Notes: generated from the letters alone by a model not told the origin. DNA of 64,000 nt from Shewanella corallii (GCF_023349125.1 NZ_JAKIKT010000012.1:23835-87834); one strand, 5' to 3'; positions 50,336-60,254 are shown, numbered from the stretch's first letter. A program made the numbers and translations.

Positions 50336-52642
50336 TTACTTTTTACCGGTCGGGCGCTTACCAAACACTGGCTTGGCACCCGGCCTTGGCGATCCGCCTT
50401 TGCGATTACTGTTGTGTCCCTTTTGATCAGCCTGACCGCCTTTATGCTGATTCCCGCCTTTGCCAGCCTTACCATTACCTGAACCGGACTTTGGCTTACG
50501 GGAGTCGTGCTGGTTATCGCTGAAGCGGGTCGCAGCCTGCTGGCCTTTACCTGCTGGCTTTGGCTTACCTTGATGCTTCTGTCCCCAGCCCTTCCCTTCA
50601 TTGCGGCTTTCCGCCGGAACCAGGCAATCCGGGCCATTACCAATCAGATATTTTTTGCCCATGGCTTCCAGGGCTTCTCTGATCAGTGGCCAACCTGCGC
50701 TGTCGTGGTAACGCAGTAATGCCTTGTGCAGACGGCGCTGACGCCCCTTCTTGGGGACAGGCACCTGCTCACTGCCATGCTTCACATTCTTCAGCGAGTT
50801 CAGTTCGGTATGATAAATCGCAGTGGCATTGGCCATGGGCGATGGATAAAAGTTCTGAACCTGATCCAGTTTGAACTGATGACGCTTGAGCCACAAAGCC
50901 AGATTGACCATATCCTCATCGGTAGTGCCCGGGTGGGCGGCGATAAAGTAAGGGATCAGATACTGCTTCTTGCCCGCCTCTTTGGAGTAGTGGTCAAACA
51001 GCTCTTTGAATTTGTCATAGGTGCCCATGCCCGGCTTGAGCATCTTGGACAGAGGCCCCTCTTCAGTGTGCTCAGGCGCAATTTTCAGGTAGCCGCCCAC
51101 ATGGTGTTTGGCCAGCTCCTTCACATAGCGTGGGTCCTCAATCGCCAGGTCATAGCGCACACCTGACGCGATCAGAACCTTCTTGATACCCGGCACATCG
51201 CGGGCAGCGCGGTACAGGTCAATCGTATGCTTATGGTCTGTGTTCAAATGGCCGCAAATTGATGGGTAAACGCAAGAGAGACGACGGCAGGTTTTCTCTG
51301 CCTTTTCACTGCTGCAACCCAGTCTGTACATATTGGCGGTTGGGCCACCCAGATCTGAAATAACCCCGGTAAAGCCCGGCACCTTTTCCTGGATATCTTT
51401 GATCTCTCGGACAATAGATTCCTGTGAACGGCTCTGAATAATACGACCTTCGTGCTCGGTAATGGAGCAAAAGGAACATCCGCCGAAGCAACCACGCATA
51501 ATATTGATCGAGGTTTTGATCATGTCATAGGCGGGGATCTTCGCCTTGCCATACACTGGGTGAGGAATACGCTGATAAGGCAGATCAAACACCGCATCCA
51601 TCTCATCGGTATTCAATGGCCAGGCCGGTGGATTAATCCACACTGCACGATCGCCGTGAGATTGATACAGAGCGCGGGCACAACCCGGGTTGGTCTCCTG
51701 ATGCATCACCCGGGAAGCGTGGGCATACAGATACCTGTCCTGAGACACCTTTTCATAGGCTGGCAGCATCACATAGCACTGCTCCCATGGCTTGGGCTTG
51801 GGTGGCTGGACCGTAATCGCCTTGGGAGACTCATTGTCAAAAACCTTGGCATCAGAAGGACCTGACAGGTTCTGACAGCCGACATCATCGGCACCATATG
51901 GGTTCGGAATAGGATCTATCTTGTGCAACTGGTCGATCTTGCGCGAGTCCATACCCCGCCACTCAGGCAAAGGCTGCTTGACGATGACCGCAGTGCCGCG
52001 AATATCTGTCAGTTCGGCAGCTGACTCGCCCCCCGCCAAACGATGAGCCACTTCCACCAGCGGACGCTCGGCATTACCGTAGATCAGAATATCGGCTTTG
52101 GCATCGAAAATAACGCTGCGGCGAACCTTATCGGACCAATAGTCATAGTGCGCCAAACGACGCAAACTGGCCTCAATACCACCGATAACAACCGGTACCT
52201 CTTTAAAGGCTTCTTTGCAGCGCTGGGTATACACAGTCACGGCACGATCCGGACGCTTACCACCTTCATTGCCAGGCGTGTAAGCATCATCATGACGCAA
52301 CTTACGATCAGCCGTATAACGGTTGATCATGGAATCCATATTACCTGCGGTAACACCAAAGAAGAGGTTGGGCTTGCCCAGCTTCATAAAATCTTCTTTG
52401 CTGGACCAATCAGGCTGAGAAATAATGCCGACGCGGAAACCTTGAGCTTCCAACATGCGGCCAATCACTGCCATACCAAAGCTGGGGTGGTCCACATAAG
52501 CGTCACCGGTGACGATAATGATATCGCAGCTGTCCCAGCCCAGCTTATCCATCTCTTTACGGGACATGGGCAAAAAGGGCGCTGTGCCGTAGCATTCAGC
52601 CCAATACTTAGGATATGTAAATAACGTCGATTCAACCTGCAT
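50336..52642 (-). CDS. ygiQ: YgiQ family radical SAM protein
   Basis: 768-residue radical-SAM protein (UPF0313). The N-terminal domain has YWAECYGTAPFLPMSRKEMD and VTGDAYVDHPSFGMAVIGRML, a cobalamin-binding-like fold. The 4Fe-4S motif CFGGCSFCSITEHEGR starts near residue 395, followed by a SAM-radical barrel (IASGVRYDLAI, LKIAPEHTEEGPLSKM). The C-terminal 90 residues are a basic, Gly/Lys-rich tail (GKAGKGGNQHKGGQ) likely to bind RNA. The start at 52642 follows AAGGG. Physiological reaction not known for the family. Confidence 0.93.
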   Translation of the reverse strand: MQVESTLFTYPKYWAECYGTAPFLPMSRKEMDKLGWDSCDIIIVTGDAYVDHPSFGMAVIGRMLEAQGFRVGIISQPDWSSKEDFMKLGKPNLFFGVTAGNMDSMINRYTADRKLRHDDAYTPGNEGGKRPDRAVTVYTQRCKEAFKEVPVVIGGIEASLRRLAHYDYWSDKVRRSVIFDAKADILIYGNAERPLVEVAHRLAGGESAAELTDIRGTAVIVKQPLPEWRGMDSRKIDQLHKIDPIPNPYGADDVGCQNLSGPSDAKVFDNESPKAITVQPPKPKPWEQCYVMLPAYEKVSQDRYLYAHASRVMHQETNPGCARALYQSHGDRAVWINPPAWPLNTDEMDAVFDLPYQRIPHPVYGKAKIPAYDMIKTSINIMRGCFGGCSFCSITEHEGRIIQSRSQESIVREIKDIQEKVPGFTGVISDLGGPTANMYRLGCSSEKAEKTCRRLSCVYPSICGHLNTDHKHTIDLYRAARDVPGIKKVLIASGVRYDLAIEDPRYVKELAKHHVGGYLKIAPEHTEEGPLSKMLKPGMGTYDKFKELFDHYSKEAGKKQYLIPYFIAAHPGTTDEDMVNLALWLKRHQFKLDQVQNFYPSPMANATAIYHTELNSLKNVKHGSEQVPVPKKGRQRRLHKALLRYHDSAGWPLIREALEAMGKKYLIGNGPDCLVPAESRNEGKGWGQKHQGKPKPAGKGQQAATRFSDNQHDSRKPKSGSGNGKAGKGGNQHKGGQADQKGHNSNRKGGSPRPGAKPVFGKRPTGKK

Positions 52643-52775
52643 GACTGTTAACCCTTTGAAAAGCGGCGATGGAATACCACTTTTACTTTGCACCAATATC
52701 CCGCCAACCTGAGGTTTGACGGCCTTTTAAAGGGGGCGGAGTATACCAGTCAGCACAGTGTTAGGCGAATAAAAA

Positions 52776-53180
52776 TCAGGCTGCCAGTGCCATCAAAGCA
52801 AGATACAAATTGGCCCCCGCAAGGAACAGAATAACACCCCAGGTCAACAGCACACCCCAGAACCTCCCCGGATGAATACCGCCACGCCCCTGAGTCAATC
52901 CCACTGCATGCAACAGGCGTGCGAACAACCAGGTTCCGCCTGCCAGATTGAGCAGCAAAGAGGACAGCCCGCCCAGTTCCGCCAGCAACATCAGAATCAG
53001 CACTATAGGCGCATTTTCCAACAGATTGCCATGTACCCGATTGGCCAGTTGCAGCGATTCATTGCCACCATCCCCCAGCCCGGTTTTGGTTGCCCGTCGC
53101 TCTTTAATCACACGCCAGGTGAACACCACTATCATCAGGGCCGTTAAAGAGGCATATATTGCTGTTATCGCCACTGTCAT
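52776..53180 (-). CDS. MAPEG family membrane protein
   Basis: 134 residues with four hydrophobic helices (about 2-22, 58-78, 85-103, 110-132) and the MAPEG signature region NRVHGNLLENAPIVLILMLLAE. MAPEG proteins include microsomal glutathione transferases and leukotriene synthases; bacterial members are mostly uncharacterised and may conjugate glutathione to hydrophobic molecules. I start at the ATG at 53180, with GGAGAG five bases upstream. The open frame upstream to 53321 is not supported. Confidence 0.85.
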   Translation of the reverse strand: MTVAITAIYASLTALMIVVFTWRVIKERRATKTGLGDGGNESLQLANRVHGNLLENAPIVLILMLLAELGGLSSLLLNLAGGTWLFARLLHAVGLTQGRGGIHPGRFWGVLLTWGVILFLAGANLYLALMALAA

Positions 53181-53345
53181 CTTTACTCTCCATAGTGTTA
53201 TCTGATTTACAGCATTCAGGTTGACCACTGTCAATGCAACCAAAAAACTCAATTTAGATATATTTATTAACTTAATACAGATGGTATGGGTTAAAATCCG
53301 CGCAACTTTTTTTACCCTCATTTAACGCCACGGGACGCAAGTAAA

Positions 53346-54566
53346 TTGGATACTCAGGAGTTTCTCAAAAAGCGAAAGTTCATTATTCAATTGGGCAAGG
53401 CACTGCATAAATTCGGTACGCCCGCGTACCGGCTTGAGGCCCATTTGCGCAGAGTCGCATCAACTTTGGGTATCGAGGGTTACTTTCTTATTACCCCGAC
53501 TACCATGACCTTTGTGCTGCAGCATGATGCGGACCAGGAATATAACCATATGGCCAGGGTGAATCCCGGCGATCTGGATCTTGGCTCGCTGGCGCGCACC
53601 GATGAGCTGGTTAATCAACTGCTTGAAGGCGAACGCACACTGGACGATGCCATTGAACGTTTGCAGGAGATTGCTGATAAACCTGCTCCCTACGGGCGAC
53701 TAATGACCGGCCTGTCGTTTATGCTCAGCCCTGCAGCTTTTGCCATGTTGATGGGAACCAGTTGGCAGGATGTGTTCTGGTCAGGAATACTGGGGCTGCC
53801 GGTTTATCTGTTGGTGATCGCAGCGGAAAAATCCAGGCGTATGGCAGAAATGCTGGAGCCGCTGGCCGCCATTCTTTGCGCAATAGGGGCTTGTGCCATT
53901 GCCCATATTTCCCCTCAGCTAAATATTCCCGTGGTGGTGCTTTCCGCCATCATTATCTTTATTCCCGGTCTGGCACTGACCCTTGGTCTTGCAGAGCTGG
54001 CCGCGAGAGATCTAATGTCCGGCACGGCACGCATCATGGATGCCATGATGTTGATGTGCAAACTCTACTTTGGTGGCATGTTGGGACTGGTAATAGGCCA
54101 TGCGATATTCGGGGATGTCCCTCAAGTAATTCCTGTCCCACTGGAACGCTGGCACAGTTGGCTGGCGGTGCCGATCCTGTCCGCCACGTTGGTCATATTA
54201 TTTAAAGCCCGCAGTAAAGATGCGCCATGGGGAATCATCGCCGGTATCATCGCCTTTATTGCTGCGCAAATTGGCGGCATCTACCTGGGTGAGTCCATGG
54301 GTATTTTTGTCGGCGCTTTTGCAGTGGGTATTTATGCCAACCTCTACAGCCGGTGGCAAAAGGCTCCTGCCAGCATAGCTCTGCTGCAGGGCATAGTGAT
54401 CCTGGTGCCGGGCAGTAAAACCTATATAGGTCTGAACGCACTCATCTCCGGCGAGGTCATGCTGAATCAGGCCCAAATTGGCGCTCAGGTATTTCTGATA
54501 TTTATGTCCCTTGTGGCGGGGCTGATTTTCTCAAACGTTGCCGTCACCCCTCGCTCAACCCTCTAG
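53346..54566 (+). CDS. ThrE-type threonine/serine exporter family protein
   Basis: 406 residues combining an N-terminal soluble ThrE domain (about 1-115: FIIQLGKALHKFGTPAYRLE, YFLITPTTMTFVL) and a C-terminal membrane domain with about ten helices (LMTGLSFMLSPAAFAMLMG, IIFIPGLALTLGLAELAARDLMSGTARIMDA in pieces, LLQGIVILVPGSKTYIGL). In Corynebacterium ThrE exports threonine and serine; gammaproteobacterial relatives such as YjjP/YjjB export succinate. The single-chain form is present here. The apparent start is TTG at 53346, with no ATG near, so the start is uncertain. Substrate unknown. Confidence 0.85.
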   Translation: MDTQEFLKKRKFIIQLGKALHKFGTPAYRLEAHLRRVASTLGIEGYFLITPTTMTFVLQHDADQEYNHMARVNPGDLDLGSLARTDELVNQLLEGERTLDDAIERLQEIADKPAPYGRLMTGLSFMLSPAAFAMLMGTSWQDVFWSGILGLPVYLLVIAAEKSRRMAEMLEPLAAILCAIGACAIAHISPQLNIPVVVLSAIIIFIPGLALTLGLAELAARDLMSGTARIMDAMMLMCKLYFGGMLGLVIGHAIFGDVPQVIPVPLERWHSWLAVPILSATLVILFKARSKDAPWGIIAGIIAFIAAQIGGIYLGESMGIFVGAFAVGIYANLYSRWQKAPASIALLQGIVILVPGSKTYIGLNALISGEVMLNQAQIGAQVFLIFMSLVAGLIFSNVAVTPRSTL

Positions 54567-54572
54567 CCCTCT

Positions 54573-54596
54573 TTCGGCGGGCATTTGCCCGCCGAA
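54573..54596 (+). terminator. Hairpin after the ThrE-type gene
   Basis: TTCGGCGGGC-ATTT-GCCCGCCGAA, a perfect 10-bp stem 7 bp after the stop. The run after it (TTGACAAG) is not a T-run. Confidence 0.5.
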
Positions 54597-54738
54597 TTGA
54601 CAAGTTATGCTGGCCAATGTCAGTGTTTGTGTGAAAGCTCATTGATTTAATTGAACTACAATTCAAACTCTGACATAGACAAATATACCTGCGCTGACCC
54701 TGCCCCCAAGGCAGGCATCTTCCATCCAAGGAGGGCCT

Positions 54739-56349
54739 ATGACCCCACCCCGGGTGTTGCTGTTATCCCTGTTAATGCTGCCAGTCCAACCCGGATTGCT
54801 GGCTGAAGAGTCGCAGCCGGGGGAAAACCAAATCAAGGTCAGCAAAATAGTGGTGGTCAGTCACCCCATCTTTGATGAGTCAGCAGAAGACGCATTCTTT
54901 ATCCATAACTGGGCCAACTTTCTTCACATCAATACCCGGGAGCAAACCGTTCTCGACCATCTGAGCTTTGCTCCCGGCGATATTATAGATAACAAAGATA
55001 TTGCTGAAGCGCAGCGTCTGCTCAGGGCAGAACCTTTCCTCAGAGACAGTAAAATCACACTGCCGAAGCCTGACCCTGCCGCCACTGTCGCAAGCCGGGA
55101 TGTGGTGTTGGTGGAAACCTGGGATAACTGGTCACTGCTGCCAACCCTGAGCTTCAGTCGCAGTGGCGGGGAAAATCGCTACTCAATAGGGATCAAGGAA
55201 GACAACCTGATGGGACGGGGCATCAGTACCCGCCTCAAGTATCAGTCCAGCGAAGACAGAACGGGTTACAAGCTGGCGATCGATGCCCCGGTAAACTGGT
55301 TGCCACACGCCAGCGTCAGTGCAGAGATTTATGACAACAGTGATGGCCAGGCCTACAAGTTTGCCTTTATCAAGCCCTTCTTTACGCTGGATGGCATCAA
55401 TCAATATGGTCTGGAGACCCTTGAAGACCTACGTGAAGACACCTTGAGACAAAACGGTGAAGATGTTTCCGGATTTGAGCACGAGATTAGCTATACCAAT
55501 GTCAGCTATGGCCATCGCCTGGACTGGGATGACAGCACGGCACTCAGGTTGCTGTTGGGAATAACCCACGACCACCACAGATTCAACCTCTGGGAGGACT
55601 ACCCTGATGCCAGACTCCCCGAAGACAGAGAGTTTCTCTACCCCTGGGTAGCGCTCGAAAGCATTGAAGATGAGTATAAAGTGTTCCAGAACATCAGGCT
55701 GATCAACACCAACGAAGACATTAATCTGGGTTGGTATCATTTCTTTAAACTGGGCGTCGAAACCCGCACAGACGACAGCGATCCTGGTTTTCATCTCTGG
55801 TGGCGTTCCAGCCGGGGCTTCAAACAGGCAGACTCACTCTGGTTGCTTTCCGCCAATGGCAAGGCGGTACTCAACACCAGAATCCCAGATCACTACCAAC
55901 TGGCTCTGCAGGGGGAGTGGTACTACAACTTCAGCGAAAGCTGGAAGCTTTACCACAGGCTGCGATTACTGAGCAGTAAAAACAACTATCTGGATCAACC
56001 AGCCACACTCGGCGACAACACAGGAGTACGTGGCTACCCGGATGATTATCAATGGGGGGATCAACAGTGGCAATTTACCAGCGAACTCAGGTATTACCCC
56101 AATATTTCTCTATACCAACTCGCTGAATTGGGATGGGCCCTGTTTGCAGATGCCGGTGAAGCATTTGGTGAAAATGATGACAACAACCTGCTTTCAGGAC
56201 CGATGGCCAGCGTTGGCCTGGGAGCGCGTATTTACTCCTCTCGCTCAAGCTATGGCAACGTTGCCCATGTGGATTTCAGCCTGCCATTAAACCGTGCTCC
56301 CGGCCTCGACAGCTGGGAGTGGCGCTTCCAGGTCAGGAGTCATTTCTGA
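54739..56349 (+). CDS. Omp85-superfamily outer-membrane protein with one POTRA domain
   Basis: 536 residues with a signal peptide (MTPPRVLLLSLLMLPVQPGLLA). One POTRA-like domain follows at about 30-130 (KVSKIVVVSHPIFD, FLHINTREQTVLDHLSFAPG, EAQRLLRAEPFLRDSKIT). The rest is a 16-strand-type beta barrel that ends ...FQVRSHF. Late in the barrel is GVRGYP, matching the VRGF/Y motif on the L6 loop of BamA, TamA and FhaC. Proteins with a single POTRA resemble neither BamA (five) nor TamA (three). They may insert or export a specific protein or lipid. An AAGGAGGGCC ribosome site precedes the ATG. Neighbouring genes give no hint of the client. Confidence 0.85.
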   Translation: MTPPRVLLLSLLMLPVQPGLLAEESQPGENQIKVSKIVVVSHPIFDESAEDAFFIHNWANFLHINTREQTVLDHLSFAPGDIIDNKDIAEAQRLLRAEPFLRDSKITLPKPDPAATVASRDVVLVETWDNWSLLPTLSFSRSGGENRYSIGIKEDNLMGRGISTRLKYQSSEDRTGYKLAIDAPVNWLPHASVSAEIYDNSDGQAYKFAFIKPFFTLDGINQYGLETLEDLREDTLRQNGEDVSGFEHEISYTNVSYGHRLDWDDSTALRLLLGITHDHHRFNLWEDYPDARLPEDREFLYPWVALESIEDEYKVFQNIRLINTNEDINLGWYHFFKLGVETRTDDSDPGFHLWWRSSRGFKQADSLWLLSANGKAVLNTRIPDHYQLALQGEWYYNFSESWKLYHRLRLLSSKNNYLDQPATLGDNTGVRGYPDDYQWGDQQWQFTSELRYYPNISLYQLAELGWALFADAGEAFGENDDNNLLSGPMASVGLGARIYSSRSSYGNVAHVDFSLPLNRAPGLDSWEWRFQVRSHF

Positions 56350-56392
56350 TTTTTCATTCACATCAAGTGGATACAAATTGACACCAAAAAAG

Positions 56393-56408
56393 CGTGACAC
56401 GCATCACA
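56393..56408. promoter_or_regulatory. CRP-like site
   Basis: CGTGA-CACGCA-TCACA matches nine of ten positions of the CRP core TGTGA-N6-TCACA. It is 44 bp after the Omp85 stop. No -10 box lies at the class II distance; TATTCT at 56412-56417 is very close, so binding would more likely repress that start. Confidence 0.5.
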
Positions 56409-56423
56409 ATTTATTCTAGGGTG

Positions 56424-56632
56424 ATTAACAGGAAGCGAGGTTTTTGCCTTGATGACGGGGCGTAGAACTCAACCCACTGTGACTCCGACAACAGCCAGTA
56501 TTTATACCGGCCGAATTGAAGATACAGCGCTGAGGAGACGCCCAACAGAGGCTCTGACCAAACTCCCTTTTCGGTCCGATTCTTCCACCTCTATCGGACA
56601 TAACCAAGCCGCCCGAGGGCGGCTTTGTTATA
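56424..56632 (+). ncRNA. Candidate non-coding RNA or long 3' UTR
   Basis: About 200 nt without a good coding frame, ending in a clear hairpin AAGCCGCCC-GA-GGGCGGCTT (56606-56625) followed by TGTTA. TCCGAT/ATCGGA (about 56576-56598) forms a second stem just before. It starts after a possible -10 box at 56412. It may be an independent small RNA or the 3' UTR of the Omp85 gene, for which no other terminator is visible. Confidence 0.3.
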
Positions 56633-56763
56633 CCTTGAGTTTCCCCATTCTCCTGCAAACATATCGTGTACCTTGGTCAGCTGCAGCCTGACTTTTGTAG
56701 CAATCCGTATCGGAATTCAGTCACTCATCGAGAACAAAAATCCATAGACAAAGCTCCAAATAA

Positions 56764-56788
56764 AAAGCTCGCGATTAACGCGAGCTTT
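56764..56788 (-). terminator. Terminator of the subtilase gene
   Basis: AAAGCTCGCG-ATTAA-CGCGAGCTTT; followed on the minus strand by TTATTTGG. It is 16 bp past the stop of the peptidase gene. Confidence 0.85.
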
Positions 56789-56804
56789 ATTCGGTAATGG
56801 CTTA

Positions 56805-58355
56805 TCAGTAGCTGGCTGTCAGGGACACACCGCTGTAACTGCTGAACCAGCCACTGGTCAATTGAATATGATAAGTGGCTGCCTGAGTATTGCTCACGCT
56901 GCAGGTTTTCGGGTTTCCACTGCTCGACGTTTTACAATCATAAACCGAGCTGGTTGGCGTGCTGCCGGCATTGGCATAAGCCACTGCTCTGCTGGAGTTA
57001 CCATCAACCGTGATAGTGAGAGTTTTCCCTGCCGGCACATCAATACGATAGTTGTGTGTTGCGCCAAAGAAACCGGCACTTAACCCGGTTTTAGGTACAC
57101 CATTTTCCATACAGGTATCGCCACAAACCGGCTCGCCACCCGGACCACCGCTGTCTGACAGTGAATAGGCCAGTTTATTAACCGACAGTGGCCCTGGATC
57201 TGTCACTGTATCCTTGGTGGAGCGATCAGCCAGCATGGTTTCAATTTGGGCTGGACTGAGCGTGCTGTCTTCGCCCAGATAGAGCGCAGCAATACCTGCT
57301 ACGTGAGGTGATGCCATGGAAGTGCCACTAATGGTATTAGTGCCTCCATTGATCCAGGTAGAAGTGATATTGCGTCCCGGGGCGAAAATGTCGAGACACT
57401 CACCAAAGTTGGAGAAACTGGAGCGCGAGTCATTGTCATCTGTGGAGCCAACGGTGATTGCACTGGCAGCCCTTGCCGGGGAGTAGTTACAAGCATCCTG
57501 GTTATCATTACCTGCAGCAACCACAAAGGTGATGCCTGCCGCAACGGCGTTACTTACCGCAGTATCCAGCGCCTGTGAAGCGCCTCCCCCAAGACTCATA
57601 TTGGCAACTGAAGGCCCTGTCGCATTCTGTGCAACCCAGTCGACGCCGGAAATCACGCCTGAATTAGATCCAGAACCCTGACAATCCAATACTCTCACGC
57701 CGACTATGCTGGAATTCTTAGCAACACCATATGTTGAGGCACCGATAGTCCCGGCCACATGGGTACCGTGCCCATGACAATCTGTGGCATCAGCGTCATT
57801 ATCAATAAAGTCCCATCCGTGAGATTGTCGACCATTGAATTCCGCGTGACTTGAAACACCAGTATCAATAACGTAAGCAGTAACACCAGAACCATCATAG
57901 TTATAGTTATAGTCACCGCTTAAAGGTAAAGACCGCTGGTCAACCCTATCCAAACCCCATGTAGCTCCCGCCTGATTATTTGCTGCAGATGATAAAGGAG
58001 ATACAGACATTATTTGATCTTGTTCAATAAAATCAATATTTGGATTATTCAGTAACTGAGCTAGCTGTTCAGAATTAGCATTAACCAACACACCATTAAG
58101 CGCACCACCAAAGCCCTTCTTTATTTGAATACCAAACTTGTTTTCTAAAGAGTGAGCAGCAACCTGAGCATAGTCGGCAATCGCGCTTCGGCTCGACATG
58201 TCAATTATGCTCGGCGTTTTAAAAACGACTATATAGCTGTTCTTAATCGCCTTACTTTTATCGATACTTGCCAAATATGCTTGTTCATTTGCCTGAGAAT
58301 TAGACATTGAAAGTGCAGATGCTACTGCGATCGATACTAATAGTTTATTTTGCAT
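56805..58355 (-). CDS. Secreted subtilisin-like serine protease (S8, proteinase K type)
   Basis: 516-residue extracellular protease. Parts in order: signal peptide (MQNKLLVSIAVASALSMSNSQA), an inhibitor I9 propeptide (about 38-118, SYIVVFKTPS to PNIDFIEQDQIM), the peptidase S8 domain (about 130-395) and a C-terminal PPC domain (about 425-516, YRIDVPAGKTLTITVDG). The catalytic triad is intact: Asp164 (VIDTGV), His196 (HGHGTHVAG), Ser346 (GTSMASPHVAG). Cysteine pairs in the catalytic domain suggest disulfides as in aqualysin. Its 5' flank is AT-rich. It probably degrades environmental protein after passing the outer membrane by type II secretion, judged from the family. Confidence 0.95.
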   Translation of the reverse strand: MQNKLLVSIAVASALSMSNSQANEQAYLASIDKSKAIKNSYIVVFKTPSIIDMSSRSAIADYAQVAAHSLENKFGIQIKKGFGGALNGVLVNANSEQLAQLLNNPNIDFIEQDQIMSVSPLSSAANNQAGATWGLDRVDQRSLPLSGDYNYNYDGSGVTAYVIDTGVSSHAEFNGRQSHGWDFIDNDADATDCHGHGTHVAGTIGASTYGVAKNSSIVGVRVLDCQGSGSNSGVISGVDWVAQNATGPSVANMSLGGGASQALDTAVSNAVAAGITFVVAAGNDNQDACNYSPARAASAITVGSTDDNDSRSSFSNFGECLDIFAPGRNITSTWINGGTNTISGTSMASPHVAGIAALYLGEDSTLSPAQIETMLADRSTKDTVTDPGPLSVNKLAYSLSDSGGPGGEPVCGDTCMENGVPKTGLSAGFFGATHNYRIDVPAGKTLTITVDGNSSRAVAYANAGSTPTSSVYDCKTSSSGNPKTCSVSNTQAATYHIQLTSGWFSSYSGVSLTASY

Positions 58356-58748
58356 GTAAAACCTCCATTGTTCTACTTTGCAATTAAAAGATTACAACAA
58401 TTCGCAAATGCACAAGATAAGGCCGCCTCAGAAAAAGTAAAGAAAATACATGAGATTAATAAAACATCATATTTTTAATCCACTGATTTAATACCTAAGC
58501 GTGACACATGCATTAATAGTGCGAATATTTAAAATATTTTATACAGTCAACAATAAAGCACGATATCAATATCAAATATTGCCTTATATATTAACCTACA
58601 AAACATCGGATATATCAGAATTAAAAACTACAAATATTTCTACACTAAATAACTAGTATTTAGTGTGATACTGAATATCAAATAATGAATGACACAAGAT
58701 GCTATTTCAGATTTCATTTGCCACTGCTCTTTCCAACGTTAAGCAGGC
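58356..58748. other. AT-rich region between the subtilase gene and rnpB
   Basis: About 390 bp, clearly more AT-rich than the surroundings, with no gene. A strong inverted repeat ACACTAAATA-ACTAG-TATTTAGTGT lies at 58642-58666 (10-bp arms, 5-nt spacer), about 90 bp from the rnpB terminator. It has no T-run, so it is more likely a protein-binding site than a terminator. The subtilase promoter must lie here too. Confidence 0.5.
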
Positions 58749-58750
58749 AT

Positions 58751-58780
58751 AAAAAAACCGCATCCCTTTCGGAATGCGGT
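58751..58780 (-). terminator. rnpB terminator
   Basis: ACCGCATTCC/GGGATGCGGT hairpin with a CGAAA loop region, followed on the minus strand by TTTTTTTAT. Confidence 0.92.
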
Positions 58781-58791
58781 TTCTATAAATT

Positions 58792-59155
<364 letters not shown>

Positions 59156-59218
59156 CGGCGATTATACCCAAGCAATCTGGGCAAACCAACCACTATTTCA
59201 GCGAAAAACAGCAATTGC

Positions 59219-60061
59219 TTAAAGCCCAGCCTCAAGGCCCGCTTTATACAGGGCATTTTTCTTCAAACCGTGGATTTGTGCAGCAATGGCTGCCGCTTTT
59301 TTCAGCGGTAACTCTTCACTCAGCAGCTTAAGGGTTTCCATGGCAACCGCCGGAATTCCCTCTTCATCGGTCGCGATAAAACCGTGACACATCAGCACGA
59401 TTTCCCCTTTCTGCTGGTTGTCGTCAGCCTTCACCCTCTCCAGTACCTCAGCAGCACCGCCAGTCAGGAAGGTTTCGAAGGTCTTGGTCACCTCGCGAGC
59501 CATTACAATTTGTCTGTCTTCACCCAACACCTTGGCAATAGCTTCCAGGCTATAGGCGATACGGTGTGGGGACTCATAGAAAATCAAAGTGTGGGGATCT
59601 TCTTTCAGCTCGGTCAATTTATCCAAACGAGCCTTTTCCTTCGATGGTAAAAAGCCTTCAAAGGAGAAACGATCTGACGGCAAACCAGAAGCACTCAGAG
59701 CGGTAATCGCAGCACATGGGCCCGGCAGAGGCACCACGTTATACCCTTCGGCACGAACATGAGTCACCAGGTGATAACCAGGATCTGAGATCAGTGGCGT
59801 ACCCGCATCGGAAATCAGGGCCACCGCATGACCACTGGCCAATTGCTCCACAATCCACTGTGCCCGGGCACGCTCGTTATGGTCATGCAGCGCCGTGGTT
59901 CGGGTGCTGATCCCAAAATGCTTTAGTAACTTGCCGCTGTGGCGGGTATCTTCACAGGCAATCAGAGCAACCTGCTCGAGTACTTCAACAGCTCTGGGGC
60001 TCATATCCTGCAAATTACCGATTGGAGTTGGAACAATATATAGCGCGACCGGCAGGGTCAT
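59219..60061 (-). CDS. rsmI: 16S rRNA 2'-O-ribose C1402 methyltransferase
   Basis: SAM-dependent methyltransferase of the tetrapyrrole-methylase fold that 2'-O-methylates C1402 in the decoding centre. The 280-residue product shows LYIVPTPIGNLQDMSPRAVEVL, EDTRHSGKLL, LISDAGTPLISDPG, PLPGPCAAITALSASGLP and FYESPHRI. The ATG at 60061 is preceded by GAGG at good distance; the longer frame to 60109 has no such site. It is divergent from lpoA, as in the E. coli yraL-yraM locus. Confidence 0.95.
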   Translation of the reverse strand: MTLPVALYIVPTPIGNLQDMSPRAVEVLEQVALIACEDTRHSGKLLKHFGISTRTTALHDHNERARAQWIVEQLASGHAVALISDAGTPLISDPGYHLVTHVRAEGYNVVPLPGPCAAITALSASGLPSDRFSFEGFLPSKEKARLDKLTELKEDPHTLIFYESPHRIAYSLEAIAKVLGEDRQIVMAREVTKTFETFLTGGAAEVLERVKADDNQQKGEIVLMCHGFIATDEEGIPAVAMETLKLLSEELPLKKAAAIAAQIHGLKKNALYKAGLEAGL

Positions 60062-60254
60062 AGTTACCTCGGCGTAGACGATGACAAGAGCCGACTTTGC
60101 ACCATGCAATCAGCTCTCAAAATATTCAGTGTGTTTATCAACCAGTTCAAGCGACAGATTCTGTAGCAACAGCGAGGCGCAACAGGTTGAACTAGTCACA
60201 TTCTTATGCAGATTGGTATAAACTACAGCCAGCATTTTATCAGAGTGAAGCCAA

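Larger units (their letters stand above)
56350..56804. other. Region between the Omp85 gene and the subtilase gene
   Basis: 455 bp holding a CRP-like site, a possible non-coding transcript with a terminator, and the subtilase terminator. ORFs that can be drawn here are short and have no ribosome sites or recognisable products. Confidence 0.5.

Noticed and set aside
56449..56691. 80-codon plus-strand frame
   Set aside because: It runs through the terminator hairpin at 56606-56625, has no ribosome site and looks random.
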